NCBI GenBank assembly: GCA_945910395.1
Contig: CAMDYX010000018.1
Location: 1-46,025, forward strand
Source of the DNA: an uncultured Agathobacter sp.
GTDB taxonomy: Bacteria; Bacillota; Clostridia; Lachnospirales; Lachnospiraceae
DNA length: 46,025 bases
Reading direction: 5' to 3'
In this document: piece after piece, positions 15,814 to 23,699 of the stretch
Position numbering within the stretch: the stretch's first letter is position 1
Layout of the letters: the number at the start of each line of letters is the position of its first letter
Program-made: the position numbers and the translations under genes
Notes under the pieces: generated by a model
What the model saw: only the letters and a program-made list of their open reading frames with translations
What the model was told of the DNA's origin: nothing
Databases searched by the model: none

Positions 15814-16275
15814 ATGAAAGTCCGAATGGAGATGGATGAAAATCTACCGGAAGAAGAGATTGTCATTCATTGCAGGGAGCTAAGTGACGAAATTGTCATG
15901 CTGCAGCGGCAGATTGCGGAAGCGATACATGGGAAAATGAAGCTGCATGTGGCAAAAGGAGAAACGGCATATTTTCTGGATTTAGATGAGGTGCTGTTTT
16001 TAGAAACAAACGATACTAAGGTTGCGGTACATACGAAGGAGCAGATTTATGAGACGAAACAAAGGCTCTATGAGCTTGAGGAGCTGCTTCCGGGAAGTTT
16101 TGTGAGGGTATCAAAATCCTCCATTATCAATGTAAACACTATTCGTTCTATCCGTAAGAACATTACCGGAGCCAGCGAGGTGGAATTTATTGATTCCAAT
16201 AAGAAAACCTTTGTATCAAGAAATTATTTCAAACCATTAATGAGTAAAATAGAAGAAAAGAGGTTAAAGAGATGA
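15814..16275 (+). CDS. LytTR-type DNA-binding regulator
   Basis: A 153-residue transcription factor with no receiver domain. About 45 N-terminal residues (MKVRMEMDENLPEEEIVIHC) precede a LytTR DNA-binding domain: AYFLDLDEVLFLETNDTKV, LYELEELLPGSFVRVSKSSI, NVNTIRSIRKNITG, KKTFVSRNYFKPL. Short LytTR proteins of this type are usually coupled with a membrane partner that controls them. Here the next gene overlaps by 4 nt (ATGA) and encodes a LiaF-like membrane protein. The ATG at 15814 with GGAG upstream is preferred over an earlier non-ATG-supported frame that would cross the promoter. Autoregulation through the direct repeats at 15698-15729 is likely. Confidence 0.9.
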   Translation: MKVRMEMDENLPEEEIVIHCRELSDEIVMLQRQIAEAIHGKMKLHVAKGETAYFLDLDEVLFLETNDTKVAVHTKEQIYETKQRLYELEELLPGSFVRVSKSSIINVNTIRSIRKNITGASEVEFIDSNKKTFVSRNYFKPLMSKIEEKRLKR

Positions 16276-17009
16276 ATAAGAAAAATTTATTTTGGGGATT
16301 TGTTTTAATCGTTTTGGCAGTATATGTATTGATCAGCAGAATCGGAATCATTCCGGATCTTCCGGTTGGAAAAATACTGGTAAGCCTGATCTGTGTCTAC
16401 ATCATGATAAAAGGCGTGATCAACCGGAATTTTGCAGAAATTCTAATCCCGCTTGCGGTGATCGGATGCCAGTACGATGAAGTGCTTGGAATCACAAAAA
16501 TCACACCATGGCCCTTGCTTCTTGCAGCTGTTTTAATCAGTATCGGATTAAGCCTTATTTTCCCGGGAAAGAGAAAAAATGGTGTAAACATCACATATTA
16601 TAGCGATGGAAATGGAAAGACTGTTGAGCAGAATACCGTAAATGGAAAATTTGTTGAAGAGGGAACACAGGATGGAGAAATCGTTCATATTGAGAACAGC
16701 TTCAGTGGAAACAGTCAGTATGTAAATTCTCAGAATCTTCTTCGTGCAAAGGTGGAAAACAGCTTTGGACAGTGTAATGTCTATTTTCATAATGCTACAT
16801 TAAAAAACGGAAAGGCAACCATTGAGGCGGAAAACAGCTTTGGAGAAACAAATCTCTATATTCCGGGTGCATGGCGTGTTCAGATTGAGCAGGATGTGGC
16901 TTTGGGGGATGTGAAAGTTTATGGAAGCGGAAATGCAGATATGGATGCGCCTTCCGTTTTAGTTCACGCGGAATGCAGTCTCGGATGCATCAATATTTAT
17001 ATTGAATAA
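16272..17009 (+). CDS. LiaF-like membrane protein
   Basis: A 245-residue protein with an N-terminal membrane domain of four hydrophobic segments (LFWGFVLIVLAVYVLISRIG, ILVSLICVYIMIKGV, ILIPLAVIGCQ, LLLAAVLISIGLSLIF) and a C-terminal beta-rich domain with repeated ENSFG motifs (VENSFGQCNVYF, AENSFGETNLYIPG, ECSLGCINIYIE). This is the layout of LiaF/VraT-type regulators of envelope stress signalling. It is translationally coupled to the LytTR gene, so it is the likely membrane-side controller of that regulator. No histidine kinase or response regulator is next to it. Confidence 0.82.
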   Translation: MNKKNLFWGFVLIVLAVYVLISRIGIIPDLPVGKILVSLICVYIMIKGVINRNFAEILIPLAVIGCQYDEVLGITKITPWPLLLAAVLISIGLSLIFPGKRKNGVNITYYSDGNGKTVEQNTVNGKFVEEGTQDGEIVHIENSFSGNSQYVNSQNLLRAKVENSFGQCNVYFHNATLKNGKATIEAENSFGETNLYIPGAWRVQIEQDVALGDVKVYGSGNADMDAPSVLVHAECSLGCINIYIE

Positions 17010-17170
17010 TATCATCGCAAATCTGAAATGGAGGAAAATTAAAAAAATAATGGGAAGAACTGAGGGAATAGAAGCGGCTACAAAAGAATTTATAAGCAAC
17101 ATTTCCATTGTGAATCTTGTTTTTGCACCAAAATGCACAAAAAATTCAACTCAATAAAAATAAATACTAA

Positions 17171-17199
17171 TTGACAAAACAAGATAAATAGTATAAAAT
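17171..17199 (+). promoter_or_regulatory. Promoter of the perR-hydrogenase operon
   Basis: -35 TTGACA (17171-17176), 17-nt spacer, -10 TAAAAT (17194-17199), with an overlapping TATAAA at 15-nt spacing. No clear PerR box is recognisable by eye, although the region is AT-rich. No promoter is visible in the 50 nt between perR and the hydrogenase gene. Confidence 0.65.
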
Positions 17200-17241
17200 C
17201 TTATTAAAGACAGGTTTTAGAAATAAAAGGAGGCGAAAGGT

Positions 17242-17637
17242 ATGAAACGTAACACAATACAACGATCGCTTACTTTGGAAGCTGTAAAGAATCTTATGGA
17301 TCATCCGACTGCTGACGAGGTTTATGCAAAAGTCCATTCAGATCATCCGAATATCAGCAGGGGAACCATATACAGAAATCTGAATCAATTAGCGGAGGAC
17401 GGTAAGATCGCCGCGCGGGAGACTCCGGGGGTGGCAACGCATTTTGATCATATTGTCTTAGAACATTACCATACCAGGTGTGTAAAATGCGGAAAAATCT
17501 TTGACGTGGATATGGATGTGATACCGGATCTTTTGAATAAAATAAAAAATACCCATGGCTTTGCATTTAGCGGATATGACATTGTCTTTAAGGGAACCTG
17601 CAAGGAATGCCAAAAAGACGAGGGAAATCATTCATAG
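17242..17637 (+). CDS. perR: Fur family regulator, PerR-like
   Basis: A 131-residue metalloregulator. The N-terminal winged helix (LEAVKNLMDHPTADEVYAKV, SRGTIYRNLNQLAEDGKI) is followed by the metal-binding dimer domain with ATHFDHIVLEHYHTRCVKCG. The His/Asp cluster in that stretch is the regulatory metal site, and CVKC plus CKEC form the structural zinc site. Coupling with a rubrerythrin-containing gene supports a PerR peroxide-sensing role rather than iron uptake (Fur) or zinc (Zur); this is inference from context. GGAGG precedes the ATG at 17242. The hydrogenase-rubrerythrin gene follows after 50 nt. Confidence 0.85.
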   Translation: MKRNTIQRSLTLEAVKNLMDHPTADEVYAKVHSDHPNISRGTIYRNLNQLAEDGKIAARETPGVATHFDHIVLEHYHTRCVKCGKIFDVDMDVIPDLLNKIKNTHGFAFSGYDIVFKGTCKECQKDEGNHS

Positions 17638-17687
17638 ATACACAAAAGTAAAAAGAAAAATTTTTTTAACAGGAGAGGAGACTTACT

Positions 17688-19733
17688 ATGGAACATATGC
17701 CTATGTCTATAAGGGTTCCGATTGAACCGGATAATCCAAGCATTTGTCGAGATGAAGAAAAGTGCATAAAGTGTGGTATGTGTAAGGAAATATGCACACA
17801 GCAGATCGGAGTGCATGGGACCTATACCCTTGAGCAGACCAATGGAGAAGCGATTTGTATCAATTGTGGACAGTGCGCGAATGTTTGTCCGACGGATAGC
17901 ATCACGGAAAAATTCGAATATCAGAATGTGAAATCAGCAATTATGGATTCGGATAAAATCGTAATTGTCAGCACATCTCCATCTGTTCGGGCAGCCCTCG
18001 GGGAAGAGTTTGGCATGCCGGATGGAAGCTTTGTGCAGGGGAAAATGGTCTCATTACTGAGAAAATTAGGTGTGGACTATGTATTAGATACAAATTTTTC
18101 CGCAGATCTTACAATTATGGAGGAAGCCAGCGAATTCATTGAAAGAGTGACAAAAGGGACAGGACCATTGCCACAATTTACGAGCTGCTGCCCTGCATGG
18201 GTGAAATTTGTTGAGATTTATTATCCGGAGCTTCTTCCGAATATCTCTACGGCTAAGAGCCCGATCGGCATGCAGGGACCTACCATAAAGACCTATTTTG
18301 CAAAGAAAAAAGGAATTGATCCAAAGAAAATCGTAAATGTAGCCTTGACACCATGTACAGCCAAAAAGTTTGAAATTCGGCGAGATGAAATGCACGCGGC
18401 AGCTGACTATTTGCATGAACCGGATATGCGTGATATGGACATGGTCATTACCACAAGAGAGCTGGCAAAATGGGCAAAGGAAGAGAACATTGATTTTGCT
18501 TCCCTTGAGGATAGTGACTATGACACTCTTATGGGGGAGGCGTCCGGTGCGGGTGTAATCTTTGGAAATACCGGTGGAGTGATGGAGGCAGCCCTTCGAA
18601 GCGCCTATGAGTTCATTACAGGGCAACCTGCTCCGGAGGCACTTTTGGAATATGAGCCTGTCCGCGGATACGAAGGTGTCCGGGAAGCTGACGTACAGAT
18701 TGAGGATTTAGAGATTCATGTCGCAATCATATATGGAACAGAAAATGCCAGAAGGTTTATAAGTGATATGAAATCCGGTACAAAACAGTATCATTTTGTA
18801 GAGGTAATGACCTGTCCCGGTGGATGTATCGGTGGTGGCGGACAGCCAAAGGACATCATGAAGGATAAGGATGCTGTCAGAAAGGCCAGAATTGAGAGCT
18901 TATATGAAAAAGACAGAACAATGGAGCTTCGCTTAAGTCATAAGAATCCTGATATTATAAAGGTATATGAGGAGTTCTATGACAAGCCACTTAGTGAATT
19001 GGCAGAAAAAATGCTACACACTATCTATATGGATAGAAGTGATATATTAAAGAGTAAAGGAGAAAAAACAATGGCAACTTGGAAATGTAGTGTATGTGGT
19101 TATATTTACGAAGGAGAAGAGCTTCCGGCAGATTTTACCTGCCCAATATGTAAGCAGCCTGCTTCTGCATTTGAAAAGGTAGAGCCTCCAAAGCCGAGCA
19201 ATCCATATGCAGGAACACAGACAGAGAAAAATCTCGAAGCGGCATTCGCAGGAGAATCACAGGCAAGAAACAAATATACATATTTTGCTTCCAAAGCGAA
19301 AAAAGAAGGCTATGAGCAGATTGCAGCACTGTTTTTAAAGACCGCTGATAATGAAAAAGAACATGCAAAGATGTGGTTCAAGGAGTTAAATGGAATCGGA
19401 AGCACAGCAGAGAACCTTGCAGCTGCAGCAGAAGGTGAAAATTATGAGTGGACAGATATGTATGAAGGCTTTGCAAAGACTGCGGAGGAAGAAGGATTCC
19501 CGGAGCTTGCTGCTAAATTCAGAGGAGTAGCCGCAATTGAGAAGCATCATGAAGAGAGATATCGTGCACTTCTTCATAATGTTGAAATGCAGGAGGTTTT
19601 TGCTAAGAGCGAAGTAAAGATTTGGGAGTGCCGCAACTGCGGTCATATTGTAGTTGGAACGAATGCTCCTGAAATCTGCCCGGTATGTGCACATCCCCAG
19701 GCATATTTTGAACTGAATGCAAAGAATTACTAA
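17688..19733 (+). CDS. [FeFe] hydrogenase-rubrerythrin fusion protein
   Basis: A 681-residue two-enzyme protein. Residues 1-75 hold a 2[4Fe-4S] ferredoxin domain ([11 protein letters not shown] at 26-36, [12 protein letters not shown]). Residues about 80-440 form the H-cluster domain, with TSCCPAW near 165, TPCTAKKFE near 221 and [14 protein letters not shown] near 374. The L2 and L3 variants suggest the group B type rather than classical HydA. From Met462 a complete rubrerythrin follows: rubredoxin-like CSVCGY/CPICKQ, a ferritin-like diiron domain with [18 protein letters not shown] and IEKHHEERY, and a second rubredoxin-like CRNCGH/CPVCAH. This would couple H2 or ferredoxin electrons to peroxide reduction (inference). 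The linker is only about 12 residues and contains a ribosome binding site for Met462. It is cotranscribed with perR. Confidence 0.9.
   Translation: MEHMPMSIRVPIEPDNPSICRDEEKCIKCGMCKEICTQQIGVHGTYTLEQTNGEAICINCGQCANVCPTDSITEKFEYQNVKSAIMDSDKIVIVSTSPSVRAALGEEFGMPDGSFVQGKMVSLLRKLGVDYVLDTNFSADLTIMEEASEFIERVTKGTGPLPQFTSCCPAWVKFVEIYYPELLPNISTAKSPIGMQGPTIKTYFAKKKGIDPKKIVNVALTPCTAKKFEIRRDEMHAAADYLHEPDMRDMDMVITTRELAKWAKEENIDFASLEDSDYDTLMGEASGAGVIFGNTGGVMEAALRSAYEFITGQPAPEALLEYEPVRGYEGVREADVQIEDLEIHVAIIYGTENARRFISDMKSGTKQYHFVEVMTCPGGCIGGGGQPKDIMKDKDAVRKARIESLYEKDRTMELRLSHKNPDIIKVYEEFYDKPLSELAEKMLHTIYMDRSDILKSKGEKTMATWKCSVCGYIYEGEELPADFTCPICKQPASAFEKVEPPKPSNPYAGTQTEKNLEAAFAGESQARNKYTYFASKAKKEGYEQIAALFLKTADNEKEHAKMWFKELNGIGSTAENLAAAAEGENYEWTDMYEGFAKTAEEEGFPELAAKFRGVAAIEKHHEERYRALLHNVEMQEVFAKSEVKIWECRNCGHIVVGTNAPEICPVCAHPQAYFELNAKNY
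19056..19073 (+). promoter_or_regulatory. Internal ribosome binding site and start for standalone rubrerythrin
   Basis: Inside the fusion gene AAAGGAG (19056-19062) lies 8 nt before an in-frame ATG (19071-19073), encoding [15 protein letters not shown], the normal N-terminus of a rubredoxin-rubrerythrin. Translation from here would give a free 220-residue rubrerythrin in addition to the fusion. It looks like the former intergenic region of two separate genes. Confidence 0.75.
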
Positions 19734-19758
19734 AGGAACACTCCTTGGTAATTTGCAG

Positions 19759-19805
19759 GACCGATTGTTTTCACATCTTTTGGGGTGAAAGCGATCGGTC
19801 TTTTT
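19759..19805 (+). terminator. Terminator after the hydrogenase-rubrerythrin gene
   Basis: GACCGATTGTTTTCAC (19759-19774) pairs with GTGAAAGCGATCGGTC (19785-19800), then a T-run to 19805. The palindromic repeat R3 begins immediately after it. Confidence 0.93.
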
Positions 19806-19807
19806 AT

Positions 19808-19992
19808 AAAACCCATTTCGAAAAAGTGTTCCTGAATGAATTTGCATATTTGAATCAGAACCCACTCTCGTTTGTAAAAAGCGTAGCGGTACTAAATTCG
19901 TAAGTATTTGCTCATTAAGTGCCGACGCTTTTTAAACGTTCTGATTCAAAGAGCAAAATTCATTCTTAGGAACACAATTTCAAAAAGGGTTT
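19808..19992 (+). repeat. Large intergenic palindrome, copy R3 (complete)
   Basis: A 185-bp near-palindrome. Outer arms AAACCCATTTCG and the GTGTTCCTGAATGAATTTG stretch pair with CATTCTTAGGAACACAATTT and AAAAAGGGTTT. Middle arms ATTTGAATCAGAAC/GTTCTGATTCAAA and inner arms AAAAAGCGTAGCGGTAC/GTGCCGACGCTTTTT follow, around a centre ACTAAATTCG...CTCATTAAGT. It fills most of the 361-nt gap between the hydrogenase terminator and the RNase H promoter; no gene is visible in that gap. Confidence 0.92.
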
Positions 19993-20005
19993 TTTTAAAA
20001 AACAA

Positions 20006-20035
20006 TTGAAAAGGATAGGAGATATATACTATAAT
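20006..20035 (+). promoter_or_regulatory. Promoter for the RNase H gene
   Basis: -35 TTGAAA (20006-20011), 18-nt spacer, -10 TATAAT (20030-20035), just downstream of repeat R3. Confidence 0.75.
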
Positions 20036-20094
20036 AAAACAAATAACTTTAGGAATTTAGTGTCTGAAAGCACAGGGCTTCAGATGGGGGATGA

Positions 20095-20688
20095 ATGGCA
20101 AGTAAGTATTATGCAGTAAAGATTGGAAAAACACCGGGGATTTATCTGACTTGGGATGATTGCAAGAAAATGGTGGATGGTTATCCCGGTGCAGTATATA
20201 AGAGCTTTAAGACAATTACAGAAGCCGAGGCTTTTCTTGATACCGACAGCAGAGAAGAAGGTTCGTTGGAGAATGAAACCTACGCATTTGTTGACGGCTC
20301 ATTTCGAGAAGATACCAAGGAATACGGTTATGGAGGCTTTCTGATTCATGAAGGAAATAAGTATATTCTTCAGGGAAAAGGAAACGATCCCCAAATGGCA
20401 TCCATGCACAATGTCGCAGGAGAGGTGCTTGGCAGTATGGCAGCGATTCAAAAGGCATTAGAGCTTGGACTAGATGAGCTTACCATTTATTATGACTATC
20501 TGGGAATCGAAATGTGGGCCACCGGCGCCTGGAAGCGGAACAAACCGGGAACCATTGCGTATTTTGACTATATACAAAAGGTGAAAAATCAAATCAGGCT
20601 GATTTTTATAAAAGTAAAAGGGCATTCTGGAATAGAGGGGAATGAAGAGGCAGATCGACTGGCAAAAGAATCGATTGGATTAGACTGA
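20095..20688 (+). CDS. Ribonuclease HI with N-terminal viroplasmin/RNA-binding domain
   Basis: A 197-residue enzyme that cuts the RNA strand of RNA-DNA hybrids. Residues 1-45 form the caulimovirus viroplasmin-like hybrid-binding domain (KYYAVKIGKTPGIYLTWDDC, VYKSFKTITEAEAFL). The RNase H fold follows with the carboxylate set in YAFVDGSFRED, AGEVLGSMAAI, YYDYLGIEMWATG and HSGIEGNEEADRLAK. This two-domain form is typical of Firmicutes. The ATG at 20095 has GGGGG close upstream. The EAL gene follows after 20 nt and aroB after that, so the three probably form an operon. Confidence 0.93.
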   Translation: MASKYYAVKIGKTPGIYLTWDDCKKMVDGYPGAVYKSFKTITEAEAFLDTDSREEGSLENETYAFVDGSFREDTKEYGYGGFLIHEGNKYILQGKGNDPQMASMHNVAGEVLGSMAAIQKALELGLDELTIYYDYLGIEMWATGAWKRNKPGTIAYFDYIQKVKNQIRLIFIKVKGHSGIEGNEEADRLAKESIGLD

Positions 20689-20708
20689 CAGAGGAAAACG
20701 GGGGTATT

Positions 20709-22385
20709 ATGGCAGAAGAGAAGGATTTACTGAAAATTAAAGCAGATGTGATTGATGAAATGGATAGCCCGGTGCTTATTTTTGGAAAAGATGATGTATT
20801 GGGCGTATGTAACAGGGCCGCAAAAGAATTGCTTGGTGCATCGGAAGGAACCAATCTTTGGGAATTTGCATCCTCAACAAATCTACGCTACATTTTAACA
20901 CCGGAACAACGGAGAACCGGGCAAAGCAAAGAGTTTCATTTGGCAGTGCATATCCGTGGAAAGGTGTATTTGATCCACGGAAAAGAAAAATGGGATGCAG
21001 ATTGCCGTTTTGAGGGGGTTTTTCTGATCTACAATGATATCACAGATCAGGAAAATATGAAGGATGAGGCAACCTATTATGCGACTCATGATAAGCTGAC
21101 CGGATTGTGGAATCGTGACTACTTTTTCGAGATGGTACAGAAGGTGCTGTACGAAAATCCGGACACCCCATTTTATATGATTGCCTCAGATATCAGTCAG
21201 TTTAAACTGTTTAATGAAATATTGGGAATTCGGGCAGGGAATGAATTGCTGCTCAGTATCTCTGAAAACTACAGAAAAGTGCGCCGGGCCAACTGGGTAT
21301 TCTCCAGATTTACAGCAGACCGGTTTGCTCTTCTGATGCCCAAGGCAGATTTTGATGAAAAGCGTTTTCTTGATTTTTGCGATGGAGTAGTGGAAAGCTC
21401 CAATTATTCTTTGCAAATTCATAATTATATAGGCGTCTATGAAATTACAAATCCGCGTATCGATCCGGAGCAGATGTATAACAGAGCATATCTGGCTCTG
21501 GAATCCATTAAAGGAAATCTGCAGCAGAAGGTTGCCTATTATGATGAAAAAATACGTGCGCGAAGAATGGCAGAACGTTTGACTATAGATGAGCTGGAGC
21601 ATGCCCTTAAGGATGAAGAGTTTGTAATCTATATCCAGCCTCAGATCGATTCAAGAAATAATAAGGTAATCGGTGGAGAAACCTTAGTCCGCTGGTTATC
21701 CCCAAAGAGAGGGCTGGTTCCGCCATCTGAATTTGTCCCTATTTTCGAAAAGAACGGAATGATTACAAAAATGGATTACCATGTCTGGGAGCTTGCCTGC
21801 AGACAGCTGGCGGAATGGAAAAAACAGGGACATCCGGAGCGCTCGTTATCCATCAATATTTCTGCCAAGAATTTTTACCTGACAGATTTGTATGAAAGAA
21901 TCACCGGACTTGTTGAAAAGTATGACATTGAACCTCAACGCTTAAAGCTTGAAATTACAGAGACTGCATTTGTGCTTGATATAAAGAAGCAAATGGCTCT
22001 TGTAAAGAAGCTGCAGGAGAGAGGATTTTTGGTGGAAATGGACGATTTCGGAAGCGGATTCTCTTCTCTTAACAGCTTAAAGGATATTTGTATAGATGTC
22101 TTGAAGCTGGATATGGATTTCTTTGTAAAGACAGAAAATCAGGACAGGAGCAGAAAAATTATTGCAAGTATGGTCAGCCTTGCCAACAAGCTGCACACAC
22201 CGGTAATAGCAGAGGGTGTTGAGATGGAAGAACAGATAGATTATTTAAGTAGCGTTGGCTGTCATATTGTGCAGGGATATTATTTCTCAAAACCAATGTC
22301 TGCGGCAGAATATGAAAAATTCATGGAGAATCATGAATCCGAGGATATCAGAGATGTGATTCGCGAGTTGAAGGAAAAGGAGTAA
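20709..22385 (+). CDS. Cyclic-di-GMP phosphodiesterase (PAS, degenerate GGDEF, EAL)
   Basis: A 558-residue cytosolic signalling protein with no membrane segment. Residues about 1-115 look like a PAS sensor (DVIDEMDSPVLIFGKDDVLG). The GGDEF domain (HDKLTGLWNRDYFF onward) has TADRF in place of GGDEF, so it should not make c-di-GMP. The EAL domain from about residue 300 keeps ETLVRW, NISAKNF, EITETAF, DDFGSGFSSL, LKLDMDFF and VIAEGVE, so it should hydrolyse c-di-GMP. It lies between the RNase H gene and aroB with short gaps. The PAS ligand is unknown. Confidence 0.93.
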   Translation: MAEEKDLLKIKADVIDEMDSPVLIFGKDDVLGVCNRAAKELLGASEGTNLWEFASSTNLRYILTPEQRRTGQSKEFHLAVHIRGKVYLIHGKEKWDADCRFEGVFLIYNDITDQENMKDEATYYATHDKLTGLWNRDYFFEMVQKVLYENPDTPFYMIASDISQFKLFNEILGIRAGNELLLSISENYRKVRRANWVFSRFTADRFALLMPKADFDEKRFLDFCDGVVESSNYSLQIHNYIGVYEITNPRIDPEQMYNRAYLALESIKGNLQQKVAYYDEKIRARRMAERLTIDELEHALKDEEFVIYIQPQIDSRNNKVIGGETLVRWLSPKRGLVPPSEFVPIFEKNGMITKMDYHVWELACRQLAEWKKQGHPERSLSINISAKNFYLTDLYERITGLVEKYDIEPQRLKLEITETAFVLDIKKQMALVKKLQERGFLVEMDDFGSGFSSLNSLKDICIDVLKLDMDFFVKTENQDRSRKIIASMVSLANKLHTPVIAEGVEMEEQIDYLSSVGCHIVQGYYFSKPMSAAEYEKFMENHESEDIRDVIRELKEKE

Positions 22386-22391
22386 GTAGTT

Positions 22392-23504
22392 TTGGGTATC
22401 TTTAATGTGGAGTTGAAAAAGGTTGTTGATGACAGCTATGATATTGAAATTGGATATGATCTGATCGGGGTGCTGATTGATGATATCGACAGAGGGCTGG
22501 TTGGTAAAATCAAAAAATTTGCTGTGATCACAGATTCCAATGTTGAAGAATTGTATGCAAAGCCAATATGTAATCTGCTGGTACAGTCAGGCTATAGTGT
22601 GGATATGTTTGTATTCCCGGCAGGGGAAAAAAGCAAAACAAGACAGACCAAGGAAAAACTGGAAGATGCCATGCTTAGCAGAGGTTTTCGAAGAGATTGC
22701 TGTGTGATTGCCGTTGGAGGCGGTGTGGTAACGGATATTTCCGGTTTTTTAGCGGGAACCTTTGGAAGAGGTGTTCCTTTCATTAATTATGCTACAACAC
22801 TTCTTGCAGCAGCGGATGCATCGGTAGGCGGAAAAACCGCGGTGGACACACCCCTTGCGACAAATCTGATTGGATTATTTAATCAGCCGAAAAAGGTATA
22901 TATTGATATTGCGGCATGGAAGAGCCTGCCAAAGCGCCAGTTGTCCAGCGGAATGGCGGAGACCATCAAGCATGCATGTCTTGCAAGCTATGATATGTTT
23001 GAATTTCTGGAAGAGAATATGGATGCAATTTTAGAGGGCGATAAATTTGCATGTGAATATATTGCGGAGAACAATTGCAGAATCAAGTACGAAGTGGTAA
23101 TGAAGGATGAAAAAGAGAGCGGACTTCGTGAGATTTTGAACCTCGGGCATACGGTTGGACGCGCCATAGAGACGGTCAGTGACTATCAGCTGCTGCACGG
23201 GGAAGCCCTTGCGATCGGGATGGCGGCGGAAGTCATGCTTTCTGCAAGACTTGGATATATGTCGGAGGAGGAAGCCGGCCGGGTGACTGCACTCTATGAA
23301 AAAGCTGGGCTTTCCACAAAAATTCCGGATTATATCGACAGAGAAGAGCTTGTGAAAAAACTCTATACGGATAAGAAGGTTCGGGATGGAAGACTGCGTT
23401 TTGTTCTTCAAAAAGGGATTGGAAGTGTGGTTGAATTTGAACCCGGTGTTTTTGCAAAACCAATCGAGGAGGAAACTGCAAGAGAAATCATTATGCAGTT
23501 ATAA
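22392..23504 (+). CDS. aroB: 3-dehydroquinate synthase
   Basis: Second enzyme of the shikimate pathway; NAD- and metal-dependent cyclisation of DAHP. The 370-residue protein shows the NAD-binding VIAVGGGVVTDISGFLAGTF, DASVGGKTAVD, and metal-ligand motifs SGMAETIKHACL (Glu), LNLGHTVGRAIE (His) and LLHGEALAIGM (His). The start is TTG at 22392, supported by AAAGGAG with about 9-nt spacing; an in-frame GTG at 22407 is a less likely alternative. Its TAA stop is the left tip of the palindrome R4, which separates it from the convergent tmcAL. Confidence 0.96.
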   Translation: MGIFNVELKKVVDDSYDIEIGYDLIGVLIDDIDRGLVGKIKKFAVITDSNVEELYAKPICNLLVQSGYSVDMFVFPAGEKSKTRQTKEKLEDAMLSRGFRRDCCVIAVGGGVVTDISGFLAGTFGRGVPFINYATTLLAAADASVGGKTAVDTPLATNLIGLFNQPKKVYIDIAAWKSLPKRQLSSGMAETIKHACLASYDMFEFLEENMDAILEGDKFACEYIAENNCRIKYEVVMKDEKESGLREILNLGHTVGRAIETVSDYQLLHGEALAIGMAAEVMLSARLGYMSEEEAGRVTALYEKAGLSTKIPDYIDREELVKKLYTDKKVRDGRLRFVLQKGIGSVVEFEPGVFAKPIEEETAREIIMQL

Positions 23505-23699
23505 CTCCCTCCATTTTACAAATGTGTGTCTGAATGAATTTTGCATATTCCAATCAGAACACACTCTCGTTTCGTAAAAAGCGTAACGGTACTAAATTCG
23601 CAATGAATTGCTCATTAAGTGCCGACGCTTTTTAAATGTTCTGATTGGAATATGCAAAATTCATTCATAGACACACAAATGTAAAAAAAGAAGTTATAA
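23500..23699 (+). repeat. Large intergenic palindrome, copy R4 (stop codon to stop codon)
   Basis: A 200-bp palindrome whose outermost paired bases TTATAACT (23500-23507) and AAGTTATAA (23691-23699) include the stop codons of both convergent genes, aroB and tmcAL. The arm GAATGAATTTTGCATATTCC followed by AATCAGAACA is matched perfectly on the other side for 30 bp, better than in any other copy. The distal arms (ATGTGTGTCT/AGACACACA) differ from those of R3, R5 and R9 yet still pair. It fills the whole intergenic region. Confidence 0.92.

Noticed and set aside
17050-17157. 35-codon frame after the LiaF-like gene (MGRTEGIEAATKEF...)
   Set aside because: The nearest GGAGG is too far upstream, the frame ends in AT-rich sequence near the perR promoter, and no family is recognised.
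20709-22385. Diguanylate cyclase activity for the GGDEF-EAL protein
   Set aside because: The GGDEF motif reads TADRF, so synthesis is unlikely, while the EAL motifs are intact.
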